A DNA stretch of 64,000 nt, from assembly GCA_036514635.1 (NCBI GenBank), contig DATBWU010000155.1, positions 1 to 64,000 of the forward strand, read 5' to 3'. The position numbers were made by a program, and so were the translations under genes. Shown here piece after piece: positions 46,007 to 54,338 of the stretch; positions within the stretch are counted from its first letter, which is position 1; each line of letters starts with the position of its first letter. The stretch comes from DASSFZ01 sp036514635. Its GTDB lineage: Bacteria; Chloroflexota; Anaerolineae; Fen-1058. The notes below the pieces were generated by a model, which was given only the letters and a program-made list of their open reading frames with translations, was not told where the DNA came from and did no database searches.

Positions 46007-46528
46007 GTGACCATTCCTGTCGCACCCACGTCGAGCATCCCGGATGTCCCGCGGCAGCAGATCGAGCACCTGGCGCAGACGCTGCTGGATCGCTACCAGG
46101 TTCGCCAGCCGCCGGTGCCGATCGAGCGGATGGTGGCCGAGCCGTCGCTGGGCCTGTGGGACGTCGATCAGACCGACTTGAGCGCGACCATCGGGCACGG
46201 GCTGTATCGCTATGCTCCACGCATGGCCCAGGCGCGACTGCTGTATCGCGCTATCTGCGACAGCGAGTCCGCGCGCCATCACGGGTTGAACGTACCTTGG
46301 CCGGCGTCGCGCCACGAGATCAAATACTTCGCGCGCTGCTTGCTGATACCGGAAGCCTGGGTGCGCACGCTGCCCCCTTCGCAGCACTACCCGGACATAC
46401 TCAGCGAGATATTCCAAGTTCCCTCTTACGACATCGTAACGCGCCTGGCCGAACTCGGCCTCGACATTCCCGAATCCTCCACGGCTCAAACTCCTGATCC
46501 GGATGAGCCGGAACCCAACGTGCGATGA
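46007..46528 (+). CDS. ImmA/IrrE-like protein lacking the zinc-binding motif
   Basis: About 173 residues. The layout resembles IrrE/ImmA metallopeptidases: DRYQVRQPPVPIERMVAE, ATIGHGLYRYAPRMAQARLLYRAICDSESARHHGL, and EIKYFARCLLIPEAWVRT (the EANxFAxxLLMP segment). The expected HExxH is absent (YRAICD), so it is probably not a peptidase; a sensor or adaptor is possible. The start is unclear. GTG 46007 is only 1 nt from GGAGG (46001-46005), while ATT 46013 is at ideal spacing. It overlaps the next gene by 4 nt. Confidence 0.65.
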   Translation: MTIPVAPTSSIPDVPRQQIEHLAQTLLDRYQVRQPPVPIERMVAEPSLGLWDVDQTDLSATIGHGLYRYAPRMAQARLLYRAICDSESARHHGLNVPWPASRHEIKYFARCLLIPEAWVRTLPPSQHYPDILSEIFQVPSYDIVTRLAELGLDIPESSTAQTPDPDEPEPNVR

Positions 46529-46947
46529 GAAACCACATGTCATACAACTTCCCCAGCGCCGAATGGGTGGCTGAGCTGGAGCGGCAGATCAATTCCAGCG
46601 AAGAGTACGCCAGAGCCGCCAGCACTTGGGAAGGCGACTTGAACTTCATGATCGAGGGCCTGCCGGGCGCCGAAAAGCCTATCGTGATCTATCTCGACCT
46701 CTGGCACGGCAAATGCCGCGAGGCGCACATTACGGACGAAGCCTCGATGAAAGCGGCCAGGTTTCGGATCAACGCGCCGCTTGCCAACTGGAGGCGCGTG
46801 ATCATGAAGGAGGTTGGCCTGATTCCGGCCCTGGTCAGTGGGCAGCTCAAGCTCCACGGCAACCTGCCCCACATTCTGCGTCACGTGCGCGCCGCGCAGG
46901 AGCTGGTCGAGTGTGCCACCCGAGTCGACACCGACTTCCCGATCTGA
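46525..46947 (+). CDS. SCP2 sterol-binding domain protein
   Basis: 140 residues; start ATG 46525 overlaps the previous stop (ATGA). The SCP2 pattern is visible in IYLDLWHGKCREAHI, AARFRINAPLANWRRVI and a C-terminal HGNLPHILRHVRAAQELV. These domains bind hydrophobic ligands such as lipids or CoA esters. No signal peptide. It is translationally coupled to the IrrE-like gene and precedes the aldehyde oxidoreductase gene by 70 bp, so all may share a transcript; the ligand is unknown. Confidence 0.75.
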   Translation: MRNHMSYNFPSAEWVAELERQINSSEEYARAASTWEGDLNFMIEGLPGAEKPIVIYLDLWHGKCREAHITDEASMKAARFRINAPLANWRRVIMKEVGLIPALVSGQLKLHGNLPHILRHVRAAQELVECATRVDTDFPI

Positions 46948-47016
46948 TCGGTGAGAGGCATCTCCCGATGCCGGCTGTTGGCGACGGGAGTCGCACCTTA
47001 CCCTCCCATACTCACT

Positions 47017-48861
47017 ATGTCCTTCGGCAAACTCCTCATCGTCGATCTCACTCACCAAACCTGGCATGACCACCCAGTCGATCCAGACATCGCCCGCGAT
47101 TACGTCGGCGGCAGCGGCCTCGCTGCGCGCTTGCTGTGGGATCGCCTGACACCCGAGGTCGATCCACTCGGCCCCGACAACCCTTTGCTCTTCAGCACCG
47201 GCCCGTTGACCGGCACGGCCGGCCCGACCAACGGTCGCTTCAGCGTGTGCGCCCGATCGCCCGCCACCGGCTTGTGGGGCGAGGCCAACTGCGGCGGCTT
47301 CTGGGGACCGGAATTGCGCTTCGCCGGATACGATGGCGTGCTGATCACCGGAAAAGCCGACGCACCCGTTTATCTGTGGATCAACAACGGTAAGGTCGAA
47401 CTGCGCGACGCCTCGCACTTGTGGGGAGAGACCGACACTTACCAGACGCAGCAGCGTATCCAAGAGGAAGTCGGCGATGGGCTGGCACGCATCGCCTGCA
47501 TCGGCGTGGCAGGTGAGCGATTGATTCCGTATGCGCTCATCCTGTGCGATCATGGCCGGGTCGCGGGCCGCACCGGCATGGGCGCGGTGATGGGCAGCAA
47601 AAACCTCAAAGCCATCGCCGTGCGCGGTCACGGCAAACTGCCTATCGCGCGGCCCGAAGTGTTCCAGCCGATTCGCTCCTCGGCCAACAGAGCACTGCGC
47701 GAGGAAAACGTCACCCTCTCGTTGCGCGCGTCCGGCAGCGCCGCCGCCGCCGAATACTTTCAACTCCTCGGCGAAATGCCCGCGCGCTATTTCACCGCCG
47801 GGCAATTCGCGGGGCAGGAGAGCGTCAGCGGCAGCGTCATCGCAGACACGATCCTCACGGGAGTCACCACCTGCCACGCCTGCGTCATCGCCTGCGGGCG
47901 GCGGGTCACCATCAAAGACGGGCCTTACGCGCGCGAAGAAAGCAAAGGCCCGGAATACGAAACGATGGTGGGCTTCGGCGCGATCCTCGGCAGCGGCGAC
48001 ATGCACGCGGCCACGCACCTCGGCCAGTTGTGCGACGCCTACGGCCTGGACACGATCAGCACCAGCAACGTCATCGGCCTGGCCTACCTCCTGTTCGAGC
48101 GCGGCCTGCTCAGCGGGCGCGACACTGGCGGCTTGAGACTCGTGTGGGGCGATCCGCGCCCGGCTGAAGCACTGATTCACCTGATCGCTCGCCGCGAAGG
48201 CTTAGGCGAAGTGATGAGTCGGGGTGCGAAGGCGCTCGGCGCGCACTTCGGCGTGGCGGAGCTTGCCGTGCAGGTCAACAACCTGGAAGTGCCCTATCAC
48301 GATCCGCGCGCGCTATCCGGCATGGGCATCGTGTATGCCACGTCGCCGCGCGGCGCGTGCCACAACCAGGGCGACTTCTTCACCACCGAAGTCGGCGCCA
48401 GCCACGAAGAGATCGGCATCCCGATCCTCACCCCGCCCGTCCCGGACGAAGGCAAAGCCGCGCTCGTCGCCCGGCATCAGGATTTTCGCTCCCTGAGCAA
48501 TAGCCTGGTGACGTGCGTCTTCGCTCGCGTGCCGGTGACGACGCACCTGGCACTGTACAACGCCGCCGCCGGCATCGACTGGGGCCTCGACGAATTCATG
48601 CGGGCGGGCGCGCGCATCTGGAACCTCAAGCGCGTCATCAACCATCGCCTCGGCCTGACGCGCGAGAACGATAAACTGCCCAAGCTCCTGCTCGAACCGC
48701 TGCCCGACGGCCCGATCGCGGGACACGTGCCCGACTACGACGTGCTGATGCGCGAATACTATGCTGCGCGCGGATGGGACTTCGTCACCGGCCGCCCGAC
48801 GCGCGCGACACTCGAAGCGCTCGACCTCGACTTCGCCGCCGATGCGCTATACAAAGAATGA
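47017..48861 (+). CDS. aor: Aldehyde ferredoxin oxidoreductase (tungsten-dependent)
   Basis: 614 residues from ATG 47017. An N-terminal AOR domain (FGKLLIVDLTHQTWHDHPV; YVGGSGLAARLLWD) binds tungstopterin. The [4Fe-4S] ligands are Cys286, Cys289, Cys293 (TCHACVIAC) and Cys500 (VTCVFAR). It oxidises aldehydes to acids with ferredoxin as acceptor, typically in anaerobes; the exact aldehyde is not known. The MoaD/ThiS-like gene at 45199 may take part in making its pterin cofactor. No Shine-Dalgarno sequence is obvious at the start. Confidence 0.93.
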   Translation: MSFGKLLIVDLTHQTWHDHPVDPDIARDYVGGSGLAARLLWDRLTPEVDPLGPDNPLLFSTGPLTGTAGPTNGRFSVCARSPATGLWGEANCGGFWGPELRFAGYDGVLITGKADAPVYLWINNGKVELRDASHLWGETDTYQTQQRIQEEVGDGLARIACIGVAGERLIPYALILCDHGRVAGRTGMGAVMGSKNLKAIAVRGHGKLPIARPEVFQPIRSSANRALREENVTLSLRASGSAAAAEYFQLLGEMPARYFTAGQFAGQESVSGSVIADTILTGVTTCHACVIACGRRVTIKDGPYAREESKGPEYETMVGFGAILGSGDMHAATHLGQLCDAYGLDTISTSNVIGLAYLLFERGLLSGRDTGGLRLVWGDPRPAEALIHLIARREGLGEVMSRGAKALGAHFGVAELAVQVNNLEVPYHDPRALSGMGIVYATSPRGACHNQGDFFTTEVGASHEEIGIPILTPPVPDEGKAALVARHQDFRSLSNSLVTCVFARVPVTTHLALYNAAAGIDWGLDEFMRAGARIWNLKRVINHRLGLTRENDKLPKLLLEPLPDGPIAGHVPDYDVLMREYYAARGWDFVTGRPTRATLEALDLDFAADALYKE

Positions 48862-48947
48862 CCAATGACGAACGACGGATGACGGACGCCACCTTGCATC
48901 GTGCATCTTGCATCCTGTATCAACCTTCACTCATCACAACAGATCGC
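48862..48947 (+). repeat. GACGAAC period-7 units plus TTGCATC units
   Basis: ATGACGAACGACGGATGACG, then TTGCATCGTGCATCTTGCAT units, all in a 7-bp register; no long inverse arm. The repeat ends 5 bp before the SDR start codon. Confidence 0.65.
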
Positions 48948-48952
48948 CACTC

Positions 48953-49984
48953 ATGATTCTCGTCACCGGTGCAACCGGCTTCCTCGGCCATAACCTCGTG
49001 CCGCTGCTGCTCTCGCGCGGGCATCACGTTCGCGCGCTCGTCCGATCCTCAAGCCAGTGGCAGTTCCTGGCCGACCTCGGCGTCGATCTGGCGTGGGGTG
49101 ACACGCGCGATCCTGACGCGGTCGAACACGCTATGCAGGGCTGCCGGGCGGTCGTCCACGGCGCAGGGCTGTTTCGATTCTGGGGCCGCTACGAGGATTT
49201 CTACAGCACCAACGTCGAAGGCACGTACAACGTGCTGGAAGCCGCGCGGGGCGCAGGCGTCGAGCGGTTCATCCACATCTCGACCATCGCCGTCGTGGGC
49301 CGGCCCAAGCCCGGCGCTGTGATCGACGAGACGTATGCGTGTGCGCCGGTCGATCCGTACATGCGCAGCAAGCTCGACGGCGAATGGCTGGTACGCGACT
49401 ATCACCGCACGCACAACCTGCCCGCACTCGTTTTACGCCCAGGCGCGTACTACGGCCCGTGGGGGCATTACGCTTTCAATCGACTCTTCTTTGAAGACCC
49501 GTTCATGAAAGGACTCCCGATCCGGGTTCACGGCGGGCGGCACGTGACTTTTCCTATCTACTTACCCGATCTGGCTTGCGTCATCCACAACGCGCTCACG
49601 CAAGGCCGGCCCGGCGAGACCTACAACGTATCGGGGCCGAGCCTGTTACATCGCGAGATCAACGCGGCGATCAGCCGCATCACCGGCATCACGCCGCACT
49701 GGATCAACATGCCTGCGCCGGCCATCCTGCTGTTTGCTCGCCTGTGGACGGCGTTGTCTCGGATCACGCAACGCGAGCCATATTACCCGATCAACATGGC
49801 CCCCTACGTCTTCTACGATTGGATGGTAGATAGCGACAAAGCCGCGCGCGAGTTATCGTTCAAGCCGACGCCCTTCGAAGACGGCGCGCGTGTGACGATC
49901 GAGTGGTATCGCAGCATCGGCATGTTGAAACACCCACTCGCGCACTCCCACACTTCTCTACTGACATCCGAGAAACACCCATGA
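48953..49984 (+). CDS. NAD-dependent epimerase/dehydratase (extended SDR)
   Basis: 343 residues. Nucleotide-binding GATGFLG (6-12), DTRDPDAV, and HISTIAVVG, with catalytic Tyr-Met-Arg-Ser-Lys (DPYMRSKLDGE, YxxxK) near residue 140. It resembles 3-beta-hydroxysteroid dehydrogenase or dihydroflavonol-4-reductase-like SDRs; the substrate is unknown. ATG 48953 follows repeat units with no Shine-Dalgarno sequence. Its end overlaps nnr by 4 nt (ATGA), so the two are translationally coupled. Confidence 0.9.
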   Translation: MILVTGATGFLGHNLVPLLLSRGHHVRALVRSSSQWQFLADLGVDLAWGDTRDPDAVEHAMQGCRAVVHGAGLFRFWGRYEDFYSTNVEGTYNVLEAARGAGVERFIHISTIAVVGRPKPGAVIDETYACAPVDPYMRSKLDGEWLVRDYHRTHNLPALVLRPGAYYGPWGHYAFNRLFFEDPFMKGLPIRVHGGRHVTFPIYLPDLACVIHNALTQGRPGETYNVSGPSLLHREINAAISRITGITPHWINMPAPAILLFARLWTALSRITQREPYYPINMAPYVFYDWMVDSDKAARELSFKPTPFEDGARVTIEWYRSIGMLKHPLAHSHTSLLTSEKHP

Positions 49985-51660
49985 AGCTCGTCACCGTTGC
50001 CCAGATGCGATCGATCGAAGCCGCCTCGGACGCCGCCGGCCATTCATACGACGCGATGATGGATCGCGCCGGGGCTGCTATCGCACGGGTCATCCAACAG
50101 CGCGTGGAGGTCAAAGGCAAGCGCGTCCTGGTGCTCGTCGGGCCGGGCAACAATGGCGGCGATGGGCTGGTCGCGGCGGCACACCTGAGCCAGGCAGGCG
50201 CGGAGGTCGCGTGTTACCTGCTCACAGCGCGTGAGGATGCGCGCGTTGCTGCCGCTAAAGGCGCGGGCGCGTTTATCGCCACGTTGCCCGACGATCGCGG
50301 CCTGCGTGTCTTGCGCCTGCGCAGCGCCCACGCCGATGTCATCGTCGATGCGCTGTTCGGCACAGGCGCGCGCCTGCCGCTTCCGCCCGACGCGCAGAAG
50401 ATTCTGAACGCGGTCAAGGCCGATGTCGAAGCCCGGCGTAACCAACCCGGCCCGCTAACAATCCCCAGTGATCCGATCTCTACCTCTGGCCCGCTCATCG
50501 TCGCCGTCGATGGGCCGAGCGGCATGGACTTCGACACCGGTGGAATCGATGCCAACGCGCTGAAGGCCGATGTTAGCGTCACGTTCGCCTATCCGAAGAT
50601 CGGACACACGCGCTTCCCCGCCGCCGACGCCTGCGGCGAGTTGATCGTCGCCGACATCGGCACCGATCCAGCGCTGGCAAAGGACATCGCACTAGAGATG
50701 GCTGACGCGGGCCTGATCCGCCCGTTGCTTCCGGCCCGGCCCGCCAGCGCACACAAAGGGACATTCGGCAAGGTGATGATCGTCGCAGGCTCGATTCTAT
50801 ACGCGGGTGCGCCTGCGCTCGCCGCGTCCGCCGCGTATCGATCCGGCGCGGGCCTGGTGACCGTCGCCGTGCCTCGATCCATCTTGCCGATCGTCGCGGC
50901 GAAACTGACCGAAGCGACTTTCCTGCCGCTGCCCGAGGCACTGGGCGTGATCTCCGCCGATGCCGTGCCGGTGCTGAGTCAAGCGTTGGAAGGCTACCGT
51001 GCGCTATTGCTTGGCCCTGGACTCACGCATGAGAAAGAGGCAGTCGCCTTCGTCGATCAACTGCTCGGCGGATCGGGCACGTCGAAGCGGCCTCTCGGTT
51101 TTGTGACGAGCGCCGCGCCAGCGAACGAATCCCTTCACGCGACACTGCCGCCACTCGTCGTCGATGCTGACGGGTTGAACATCCTCGCCGATATGAGCGA
51201 TTGGTGGAAGCGCCTGCCGGAACTGAGCGTGCTGACGCCGCATCCCGGCGAGATGGAGCGGCTGACAAAACTAAGCCCAACGGAGATCGCGTCGGATCGG
51301 ATCGGGGTCGCGACGAAGTTCGCGCAGGCGTGGAGACACGTTGTCGTCTTGAAAGGCGCGTTCACCGTCGTCGCCGCGCCGGATGGTCGGGCCGTGGTGA
51401 TGCCCTTCGCCAATCCTGCGCTTGCCACCGCTGGCAGCGGCGACGTGCTGGCCGGGACGATCGCCGGACTGCGGGCGCAGGGACTCGGCGCGTTCGAGGC
51501 GGCGTTGTGCGGCACGTACTTGCACGGGCTGAGCGGCGAGATCGCCCGCAGAGCGATCGGATCGGCAGGCGTGCTGGCGGGCGATCTTCTGGCGCGTCTG
51601 CCGGCGGCGCTCAAAATGGTCTTCGGCGCTCAAGAACAAAAAGCGGGTCTTCCGGGTTGA
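49981..51660 (+). CDS. nnr: Bifunctional NAD(P)H-hydrate epimerase / ADP-dependent dehydratase
   Basis: Repairs damaged NAD(P)HX. 559 residues. N-terminal epimerase domain (VLVLVGPGNNGGDGLVAAAH, VDALFGTG, VDGPSGMDFDTG). C-terminal carbohydrate kinase-like dehydratase (HKGTFGKVMIVAGS, YRSGAGLVTVAV, LTPHPGEMERLT, and FANPALATAGSGDVLAG with the catalytic Asp). Both activities appear intact. A short insertion (about 143-175, RRNQPGPLTIPSDP) lies in the epimerase half. The 4-nt overlap with the SDR gene sets its start at ATG 49981. Confidence 0.95.
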   Translation: MKLVTVAQMRSIEAASDAAGHSYDAMMDRAGAAIARVIQQRVEVKGKRVLVLVGPGNNGGDGLVAAAHLSQAGAEVACYLLTAREDARVAAAKGAGAFIATLPDDRGLRVLRLRSAHADVIVDALFGTGARLPLPPDAQKILNAVKADVEARRNQPGPLTIPSDPISTSGPLIVAVDGPSGMDFDTGGIDANALKADVSVTFAYPKIGHTRFPAADACGELIVADIGTDPALAKDIALEMADAGLIRPLLPARPASAHKGTFGKVMIVAGSILYAGAPALAASAAYRSGAGLVTVAVPRSILPIVAAKLTEATFLPLPEALGVISADAVPVLSQALEGYRALLLGPGLTHEKEAVAFVDQLLGGSGTSKRPLGFVTSAAPANESLHATLPPLVVDADGLNILADMSDWWKRLPELSVLTPHPGEMERLTKLSPTEIASDRIGVATKFAQAWRHVVVLKGAFTVVAAPDGRAVVMPFANPALATAGSGDVLAGTIAGLRAQGLGAFEAALCGTYLHGLSGEIARRAIGSAGVLAGDLLARLPAALKMVFGAQEQKAGLPG

Positions 51661-51669
51661 CTGGGAAAA

Positions 51670-51780
51670 GCTTCACCGCGAAGACGCGAAGAGCGCAAAG
51701 CCTTTGAAATTCTTGGCGTCCGCCTGCCCCGCTTTTTTGCGGGGTTGCGTTCGCCTGCCCTCTTCAGAGGGTTGCGGTTC
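51670..51780 (+). repeat. ACCGCGAAGACGCGAAGAG palindrome with inserted hairpins
   Basis: Left arm CACCGCGAAGACGCGAAGAG. The right arm is broken by two small hairpins, CCCCGCTTTTTTGCGGGG and CCCTCTTCAGAGGG, each preceded by CGCCTG and followed by TTGCG. The first may also terminate nnr transcription. Confidence 0.65.
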
Positions 51781-51829
51781 AATTCCCGCCCAAGCCGGAA
51801 GAGCCTAAAAAGCCAACGCTCAATAGGTG

Positions 51830-52004
51830 TTTCAAGGAGGTCGATGCAACGAATCCACAACGGATAAACGGATGCGGCTTGCGCCATCTCATGCCTGTCG
51901 CGGATTCGTTTACGGGAGCACTGCACCGCATGTGTCCGTTGCCCATCCGTTGCCTCGGCCACATTCACCGCAATTGGCTTTGGGGCAAACGGCCACCTCC
52001 TTGA
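51830..52004 (+). repeat. Nested repeat region with TTTCAAGGAGGT inverted ends
   Basis: TTTCAAGGAGGT (51830-51841) and ACCTCCTTGAAA (51993-52004) enclose ATCCGTT-family units and the 28-bp match to 35407-35434. No gene is seen between 51661 and 52158. Confidence 0.6.
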
Positions 52005-52025
52005 AATTCATGAAGAGCCAAAGCC

Positions 52026-52061
52026 AAAAAGAACCCCCGACCTCGCCCGAGATCGGGGTTC
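52026..52061 (-). terminator. Terminator of the minus-strand YtxH operon
   Basis: On the minus strand GAACCCC...GGGGGTTC (52061-52031) is followed by TTTTT (52030-52026), downstream of the gene ending at 52159. Confidence 0.75.
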
Positions 52062-52158
52062 CATTCTCACGCTGGGATTGATCTCCGACCAAGTCCTTTC
52101 TTTTGACCTTCGGCCTCCCGTCGGCGCGGGTCACAGACGCGCACTGAACAAACGCAGG

Positions 52159-52533
52159 TTACGCACCGGATGAGGCTTTCTCGTCCGGCGCGCTCTCGCC
52201 CATCAACTCGACCCGTTTGCGCGCCGCTGCCTTCTTGCCTTCCTCGACGGCGTCCTTCACTCGATCACGTTGCTCCTCGAAGGCTTTCCGTCCACGATCA
52301 GCCGCTTCTTCAACATGCTTCCGGGCGTCGTCCAGTGCGGTCTCCGCGCGCTTGCGCGTATCCTCGGCAATGTCCTCGGCGCGGTCGCGCAACTCGTAGG
52401 CCTTCTCGCGCACCAGGCGGCGCGACTCTTCACCGGACTGCGGGGCCAAGATCAGAGCCACGGCCGCGCCCACCAACCCGCCGATCACAAACCCGGCCAG
52501 AAAGGCTCCCGTTTCGCTTCCGTTGTCGCTCAT
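52159..52533 (-). CDS. YtxH domain protein
   Basis: 124 residues. One N-terminal membrane segment (FLAGFVIGGLVGAAVALILAP) with the YtxH/gas-vesicle-like APQSGEESRR motif, then a long charged amphipathic helix (RDRAEDIAEDTRKRAETALDD...). Such proteins are small envelope-associated helices, often stress-induced, with no proven biochemical role. ATG 52533 has a good Shine-Dalgarno sequence (GAGGAG). It pairs with the membrane protein at 52576. Confidence 0.8.
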   Translation of the reverse strand: MSDNGSETGAFLAGFVIGGLVGAAVALILAPQSGEESRRLVREKAYELRDRAEDIAEDTRKRAETALDDARKHVEEAADRGRKAFEEQRDRVKDAVEEGKKAAARKRVELMGESAPDEKASSGA

Positions 52534-52575
52534 GGATATGCTCCTCTATTTGAGATGCTGCCGGCTCACATCGAC

Positions 52576-53001
52576 TCAGCGGCGCGGGCGGCGCAACTCG
52601 CCGATCAGGCTGAAGAGACGCACGATGCCGGCCACTGCCCCGGCCGCCTGGATCACCGGGCGCGCCACGTGGTCGCTCACAAACAGTGTCGTGCCGCGCG
52701 CCGTATTGACAGTCTCCTGCGCGTTTTCCAGCAGCGGCTTGATCTCCTCGCGCAGCATCTTGGTCAGCGCCGCAATCTGATAGACTAACGCCGCCAACAT
52801 GACGACGATGAACAGCGACACAATCGCTAGGAAGATGATGAAAATATCGCGCACGGTCGCCGTGGCGTTCGCCTGCACCATCCACACAAAAGCGCCGATC
52901 ACCAGGAGCAGGATCGCCACAGCGACGATACCGATGACGGCGCCGCGCCGGGATTGACGCGCCGGGATGTCCGCAGACGGATTCAGTTGATCGGGTGGCA
53001 T
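52576..53001 (-). CDS. Small membrane protein (DUF948-like)
   Basis: 141 residues from ATG 53001 (GAGGA 6 nt upstream). Two hydrophobic segments (AVIGIVAVAILLLVIGAFVW, then FIIFLAIVSLFIVVMLAALV) are followed by an amphipathic helix (ALTKMLREEIKPLLENAQET), like DUF948/YtxH-partner proteins. A promoter (TTGTCA-17-TATAAT, minus strand) lies upstream. It is co-oriented with the YtxH gene, and the two are likely a membrane-associated pair. A GTG at 53016 lies upstream of the Shine-Dalgarno sequence and is not used. Confidence 0.7.
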   Translation of the reverse strand: MPPDQLNPSADIPARQSRRGAVIGIVAVAILLLVIGAFVWMVQANATATVRDIFIIFLAIVSLFIVVMLAALVYQIAALTKMLREEIKPLLENAQETVNTARGTTLFVSDHVARPVIQAAGAVAGIVRLFSLIGELRRPRR

Positions 53002-53019
53002 GGGTGATCCTCGCACGCG

Positions 53020-53048
53020 ATTATATCATGCGGGGGGGCGGTTGACAA
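53020..53048 (-). promoter_or_regulatory. Promoter of the DUF948-like/YtxH pair
   Basis: Minus strand TTGTCA (53048-53043), 17 bp, TATAAT (53025-53020). Predicted start near 53013, leader about 12 nt. Confidence 0.65.
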
Positions 53049-53274
53049 CCAACAGCGCGATCGCGCTGCCGAGCGTGGCTTCGAGCAGGTGCACTTCGCC
53101 CAGCATCGCCCCGTTCCAGCCGAGCAAGGCACCGGCTACCTGCCCCAAGCCAAAGCCGATCCAGCTTGCGATCATGAACAATCCCAATCGGCGCAGGGTC
53201 CCGCCGCGCCACAGGTGAAAGGCTGCGCCGTAGGCGGTCGAGAGCAACGCCACGGTCAACAATATGGGGGTCAT
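53026..53274 (-). CDS. Small membrane protein coupled to mnmA
   Basis: 82 residues, three hydrophobic segments (PILLTVALLSTAYGAAFHLW, LGLFMIASWIGFGLGQVAG, LEATLGSAIALLVV). Its ATG overlaps the mnmA stop (ATGA), so the two are translated together. A role in tRNA thiolation is not implied; membrane location is clear but function is unknown. The downstream promoter for 53001 starts within its 3' end. Confidence 0.65.
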   Translation of the reverse strand: MTPILLTVALLSTAYGAAFHLWRGGTLRRLGLFMIASWIGFGLGQVAGALLGWNGAMLGEVHLLEATLGSAIALLVVNRPPA

Positions 53275-54338
53275 ATGATAATGCCCTGCCCGATGGCGAC
53301 CTCGCCATCGAACAGCACCAGCGCCTGGCCCGGCGTCACGTCGCGCTGCGGCTCGTCGAACTCGACGCGGATCGAGTCGCCCTGCGGGTAGGCCATCGCC
53401 GGCACCGCGCGCGCCGTGTAGCGAATCTTCGCTTCCGCGCGGAACGACCCGCTCGGCGCGACCCCGCTGACGTAGTGCATATCGCGCGCCACGCATTCGC
53501 GCCGGCCCAGTTCGGCGAGCGAGCCGACGATGAGCGCGTTGTCGGCGGCGTCCTTCGCAATGACGTACAACGGCTCGGCGGCGGCGAGGCCCAAGCCCTT
53601 GCGCTGGCCGACGGTGAAGAACGGCAAGCCGGTGTGTTGGCCCAAGACGTGTCCGGAAGTGTCGCGAATAACGCCCGGCCGAATCGCGTCCGGTGCGTGG
53701 CGTATCAGGAAGGCGCGATAATCGCCGTCGCCCAGGAAACACAAATCCTGGCTTTCCATCTTTTCGGCGACCGGCAGCTTCATCCGTGCTGCGTGCGCGC
53801 GCACCTCAGGCTTCGTCAGTTCGCCCAGCGGAAACATCACGTGCGCTAACTGCGCCTGGCCCAGCACGCTCAAGACGTAGGATTGATCCTTATTTCGATC
53901 GACGGCGCGCAGCAAGTGGTACGTGCCATCGACCTGCCGCACACGCGCGTAATGTCCCGTCGCCAGAGCCTGCGCGCCCAGTCCCAGCGCTTTGTTCAGC
54001 AGCATCTCAAAGCGAATGTGCCGGTTGCACTCCAGGCACGGGTTGGGCGTGACACCCGCCGCGTACTCGCGAACGAAAAAATCGACGACAATGGACTTGA
54101 ACGAGTCGGCGATGTTGATCAGGTAAAAGGGGATGCCGAGTTGATCCGCGATGGATCGCGCAATGGCGACGTCGGCCGGCGTGCAGCAGCGGTTGGTGCG
54201 CGAGCCGCCTTCCTCGCTCCACAACTTGAGCATGATGCCGGCCACGTCGTAGCCCTGCTCGACCAGCAAGGCCGCCGCGACCGAACTATCGACGCCGCCG
54301 CTCATCGCGACGACGACGCGGGCGCTGTTGCGATCCAT
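53271..54338 (-). CDS. mnmA: tRNA-specific 2-thiouridylase
   Basis: Installs 2-thio on wobble uridine 34 of tRNA-Lys, Glu and Gln. 355 residues. The PP-loop motif is AMSGGVDSS near residues 11-19. The catalytic Cys pair is in TPNPCLECNR (about 98-107) and ESQDLCFLG (about 198-206). Its sulfur would come from the cysteine desulfurase encoded upstream in the same operon. Start ATG 54338 overlaps the preceding gene's stop by one base (TAATG). Confidence 0.96.
   Translation of the reverse strand: MDRNSARVVVAMSGGVDSSVAAALLVEQGYDVAGIMLKLWSEEGGSRTNRCCTPADVAIARSIADQLGIPFYLINIADSFKSIVVDFFVREYAAGVTPNPCLECNRHIRFEMLLNKALGLGAQALATGHYARVRQVDGTYHLLRAVDRNKDQSYVLSVLGQAQLAHVMFPLGELTKPEVRAHAARMKLPVAEKMESQDLCFLGDGDYRAFLIRHAPDAIRPGVIRDTSGHVLGQHTGLPFFTVGQRKGLGLAAAEPLYVIAKDAADNALIVGSLAELGRRECVARDMHYVSGVAPSGSFRAEAKIRYTARAVPAMAYPQGDSIRVEFDEPQRDVTPGQALVLFDGEVAIGQGIII

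Noticed and set aside
53026..53742. Larger 238-codon minus-strand frame containing the 82-residue membrane protein
   Set aside because: The upstream part is mnmA read in another frame; only the end from ATG 53274 has membrane-protein character and a coupled start.
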